Source of the DNA: UBA6985 sp946536225
GTDB lineage: Bacteria > Bacillota_I > Bacilli_A > RF39 > UBA660
Direction of reading: 5' to 3'
DNA: 64,000 bases
Assembly (NCBI GenBank): GCA_946536225.1
Contig: CAMNEE010000001.1
Coordinates: forward strand, 496,001 to 560,000
Each line of letters begins with the position of its first letter. The stretch's first letter is position 1. The notes beneath the pieces were generated by a model that had not been told where the DNA came from, made no database searches, and was given only the letters and a program-made list of their open reading frames with translations. The position numbers and the translations under genes are program-made. Shown piece by piece: positions 61,639-64,000 of the stretch.

Positions 61639-62121
61639 CTACCTAGTATATTTCCTATGTTTATATTTTATACCATCAGGAGACTCATGACTAGATAGTG
61701 TTTCAATATTCCATTCATCTTTGTTGAATTCAGGAAAAAAACAGTCAGCTTCTTTATCACTTGCTTCTACTTCTGTTAAATATAAAGTGTTTGCATAATC
61801 AAGCATACTTTTATAAACTGATGAACCACCTATTACCATGACTTCTGTATCAAGTGTTTCTACATATTCGAGTAATTCATCTATTGAATGTACTACTTTA
61901 TAGTCTACATTTTTTAAATCTTTAGATGTAAGTACTATATATGGTCTTCCAGGTAACTTTTTAGGAAGGCTTAAAAGCGTATTGTAACCCATGATAACAG
62001 GATGATTCATAGTTACACTTTTAAAGAACTTTAAATCCTCAGGTAAATACCATATTAATGAGTTATTCTTGCCTAGTTCTCTATTCTCACCAATTGCTGC
62101 AATTATTGTTATATTACTCAT
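61639..62121 (-). CDS. folA: Dihydrofolate reductase
   Basis: 160 aa; regenerates tetrahydrofolate from the dihydrofolate made by thymidylate synthase. IAAIGENRELGKNNSLIWYLPEDLKFFKSVT carries the folate-site acid; PVIMGYNTLLSLPKKLPGRPYIVLT and EVMVIGGSSVYKSML bind NADPH. Position 31 region has YLPEDLK, so the usual Trp-x-x-Asp acid is replaced by Glu in P-E-D, as in many bacteria. Four bases follow thyA and there is no clear ribosome-binding site, which suggests translational coupling. Confidence 0.95.
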   Translation of the reverse strand: MSNITIIAAIGENRELGKNNSLIWYLPEDLKFFKSVTMNHPVIMGYNTLLSLPKKLPGRPYIVLTSKDLKNVDYKVVHSIDELLEYVETLDTEVMVIGGSSVYKSMLDYANTLYLTEVEASDKEADCFFPEFNKDEWNIETLSSHESPDGIKYKHRKYTR

Positions 62122-62124
62122 ATA

Positions 62125-63165
62125 TTATACTGCCAATGGTAAATCCATTTGAGGATTTTTCTTTAGAATCTTTTCTCTTGGATAATTTACTACCTTAACA
62201 TCTTTTGGTTTTAAATCATAGAAGTCATCTTTAGCTTCATTTACCCAGATTGCTGGTTCACAATCAATTGGTTCTCTTTCGATTAGTTCTTCTGCTTGTT
62301 TGATATGTCTATCATATATTTGAACATTATCTACTGACCAAGTAAATCTTCCTACTTTATAACCAAAGTGACGAGCAATAGCATATTGTAATTCAACATA
62401 TTGAATTTGATTAATACAGCCAGCAGTCATGAAATCACTACTACGTTGAACTAGTTTTAAATCTAGATAGTCTTTTCCATCTTTCTCATGACGAACATTC
62501 CATTCAGTAAGGAATGCACATGGCTTTAAAGCATGAGGCTTTCTAAAATCATCAACTTGCCATAGATCTATTTGATGTCTTCTACTATCTGGATCTTCAG
62601 CCATTTCACGCATGAAGTCTTTCATTAACTTATGGTCATGAACAGTTCCTCCATAACAAGCACCAATATAAGGATGTCCTTTTCTATTTAACTTGTATGA
62701 TCCATCTGGATTTCTTAGTGCCCATTTTTTCCACCAGTTAAAGATCTCTTGATCTGTTACCCAAGTGTTTTTACCAAGTAGTTTATCAAATTCTACTAAG
62801 TCATTACTTTCCTGTTGGAAAATCCAAAGAAGCTCTGTCCAGGCTGTCTGTGTTGCAATCGGTCTTCTTGTTATAAGTGGGGATTCTCCCTTATGTAAGT
62901 CATAAGTTACTTCGATATGATTGATTGACTTTGTATGAGCAGGTGTATGAACTGTAATAATACCGTCTTTATCGCTTGCTATTATTTGATTATCTTGTAA
63001 ATAAATTTCTTTATTATCAGTTGTTACGATAGTTCTATCAAGTGGATAATATATACCATTATATTCGTCTTCATAATGAGGACGTGGGTTTTTATCCCAT
63101 GTACCATCCCTTAATATTTTTTCAATTGTTTGTTTTGCAAACTGATCTCCCTTTGTACCTATCAT
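62125..63165 (-). CDS. thyA: Thymidylate synthase, divergent subfamily
   Basis: 346 aa; methylates dUMP to dTMP. Catalytic C216 lies in L-K-P-C-A-F-L-T-E-W, where typical ThyA has P-C-H-x-x-x-Q. Substrate loop QRSSDFMTAGC and the later DNVQIYDRHIKQAEEL align with the family. The protein is longer than the ~264-aa E. coli form and has an insertion after the N-terminus. The P-C-A-x-x-T-x-W variant is, to my memory, shared by other gut Firmicutes, so it is probably active. TAGGAGGTTAAATA precedes the start. Confidence 0.9.
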   Translation of the reverse strand: MIGTKGDQFAKQTIEKILRDGTWDKNPRPHYEDEYNGIYYPLDRTIVTTDNKEIYLQDNQIIASDKDGIITVHTPAHTKSINHIEVTYDLHKGESPLITRRPIATQTAWTELLWIFQQESNDLVEFDKLLGKNTWVTDQEIFNWWKKWALRNPDGSYKLNRKGHPYIGACYGGTVHDHKLMKDFMREMAEDPDSRRHQIDLWQVDDFRKPHALKPCAFLTEWNVRHEKDGKDYLDLKLVQRSSDFMTAGCINQIQYVELQYAIARHFGYKVGRFTWSVDNVQIYDRHIKQAEELIEREPIDCEPAIWVNEAKDDFYDLKPKDVKVVNYPREKILKKNPQMDLPLAV

Positions 63166-63237
63166 TTATTTAACCTCCTATCCTCCTAAATAGTATCATA
63201 CTAGTTTTAAAAATATAAGACTTGACTTTTACAAAAA

Positions 63238-63262
63238 AAGAGAGAATAAAATTCTCTCTTAT
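63238..63262 (-). terminator. Rho-independent terminator
   Basis: AAGAGAGAAT (63238-63247) and ATTCTCTCTT (63251-63260) pair around AAA; on the - strand a T7 run follows. Confidence 0.85.
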
Positions 63263-64000
63263 GCCCACAATTCAAATAATGATCTTACATAATAATAATA
63301 TCCATATTTAACCATTAAGCTATCACTTAATTGAAATAATACATTATATACTACTAAGAATACTAATAGGATTTTTAATATCTTTAAATACTTCTCGTCT
63401 GAGTTTATTTCTTTATTAGATGCAAATATACTAATAATCGCAGCAATATATAAGAAGAAACCAAAGTCTAAGAAATATCTAGGTAATATTCCTGCCATCT
63501 GAGTATCTACTATCATTATTACTACAGCAAATATTGTACAAAGTGTTCCAACAATCCATGGAGTCTTATCTTTAAATTTCTTACTCTTATTAAATATTGT
63601 AAATGCACATAAAGTAACAGCATTAGTTATTAAGAAACCAGCTCCCATGTTCTCATATATAGTTGTACCCATGTAATTAGTTTGTAAGGCTGTTCTATAT
63701 ACAAATGGGAATTTTAAACTAAAGTTAATAGGATTAAATAAGTAATAGAATAAACCTAAAGGAATTCTTCTAAATACCCAACCTCTTTTAGTCATATCAT
63801 TTGTTGTTAAGTTATAATTAGCACCAAAATCAAATGGGGATGCAAAACGGATATAATTATAATACATCAAAGGTATAGCAATCATAATAAATGGTGTTAA
63901 TAATGCTATATATCTTTTTATATTCTTTTTACTAAATATTCCTTCTTTCAACTTACCTATAAATAAAGGAATTGAAAGGAATGCAGCAAGTAATAACTGA
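63259..64000 (-). CDS. Multi-pass membrane protein, 5' end cut by window edge
   Basis: The frame is open to the right edge, so the start lies outside; the M-like TTG at 63951 is not a real start. The visible 247 residues (about seven membrane helices) align with the C-terminal part of the 744-aa protein at 56224: QLLLAAFLSIPLFIGKLK parallels PQALLATILVVPFLINRLK, and NYIRFASPFDFGANYNLTTNDM parallels NYLRFDSIFEFGASYQLTINDV. Probable GT-C-like glycosyltransferase or flippase-type protein. Confidence 0.7.
   Translation of the reverse strand, partial: QLLLAAFLSIPLFIGKLKEGIFSKKNIKRYIALLTPFIMIAIPLMYYNYIRFASPFDFGANYNLTTNDMTKRGWVFRRIPLGLFYYLFNPINFSLKFPFVYRTALQTNYMGTTIYENMGAGFLITNAVTLCAFTIFNKSKKFKDKTPWIVGTLCTIFAVVIMIVDTQMAGILPRYFLDFGFFLYIAAIISIFASNKEINSDEKYLKILKILLVFLVVYNVLFQLSDSLMVKYGYYYYVRSLFELWA

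Noticed and set aside
1..64000. Alternative genetic code with TGA as Trp, as in Mycoplasma
   Set aside because: Trp is written TGG throughout, and ybeY ends in TGA at 22661-22663.

Overview
The window is 64 kb of very AT-rich DNA from a Bacillota (low-GC Firmicutes) chromosome, using the standard code (TGG for Trp; TGA is a real stop, for example at ybeY). Gene order is Firmicutes-like: rbgA-rnhB-topA, and rpsU-yqeY-ybeY-era-recO. Together with pyruvate:ferredoxin oxidoreductase, LtaS-like and NPKTG-anchored surface proteins, BspA-type repeats and LamG-like domains, this suggests an anaerobic, probably gut-living and probably uncultivated member of class Bacilli (near Erysipelotrichales/RF39). 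That placement is inference.

The layout explains itself if the replication terminus lies near 52.2 kb. Almost every gene left of that point is on the + strand and most genes right of it are on the - strand. Between them is a gene-free AT-rich stretch of about 960 bp (51721-52685), and almost exactly in its middle is a 28-bp sequence (52192-52219) that matches bacterial dif sites closely. A XerD-like recombinase is encoded 3.3 kb to the left.

Region by region: 1-4.9 kb, five unrecognised genes (one possibly ADP-ribosyltransferase-like) and an M3 peptidase. 4.97-8.9 kb, an accessory island upstream of rbgA in which single cargo genes (Nudix, an unknown 451-aa protein, a GNAT, a membrane-anchored Ig-like protein) are separated by degenerate ~50-bp copies of the rbgA ribosome-binding site and first codons; this is the best candidate for an undescribed mobile or cassette system. 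8.9-28.7 kb, housekeeping genes (rbgA, rnhB, ltaS-like, topA, hemW, rpsU, yqeY, ybeY, era, recO, mscL) and a cytidylate kinase/alanyl-tRNA synthetase fusion. 28.7-36.8 kb, two pilin-like surface proteins, pyrimidine-nucleoside phosphorylase, a HerA-like ATPase and a ~170-nt structured RNA candidate. 36.9-51.7 kb, PFOR, a kinase-like protein, TcdA, two zinc-ribbon membrane proteins with a 32-aa membrane peptide, an ABC exporter behind a MerR-type operator, gpsA-rarA, xerD, an NPKTG-anchored protein and a PASTA protein. 52.7-64 kb, ASCH protein, TIM-barrel protein, two CmpB-like membrane proteins, a fourth pilin-like protein, uppS, a phosphatase, folA-thyA and two large paralogous membrane proteins (one cut by the window edge).

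Four pilin-like genes (9.9, 28.8, 35.3 and 55.3 kb) share one N-terminal stem and carry different C-terminal domains, yet no pilus assembly gene is present in the window. Promoters are often of the extended -10 type (TGnTATAAT), sometimes placed so that the predicted transcript starts at the start codon. Coordinates, motifs and repeats were read by eye; no database search was possible.
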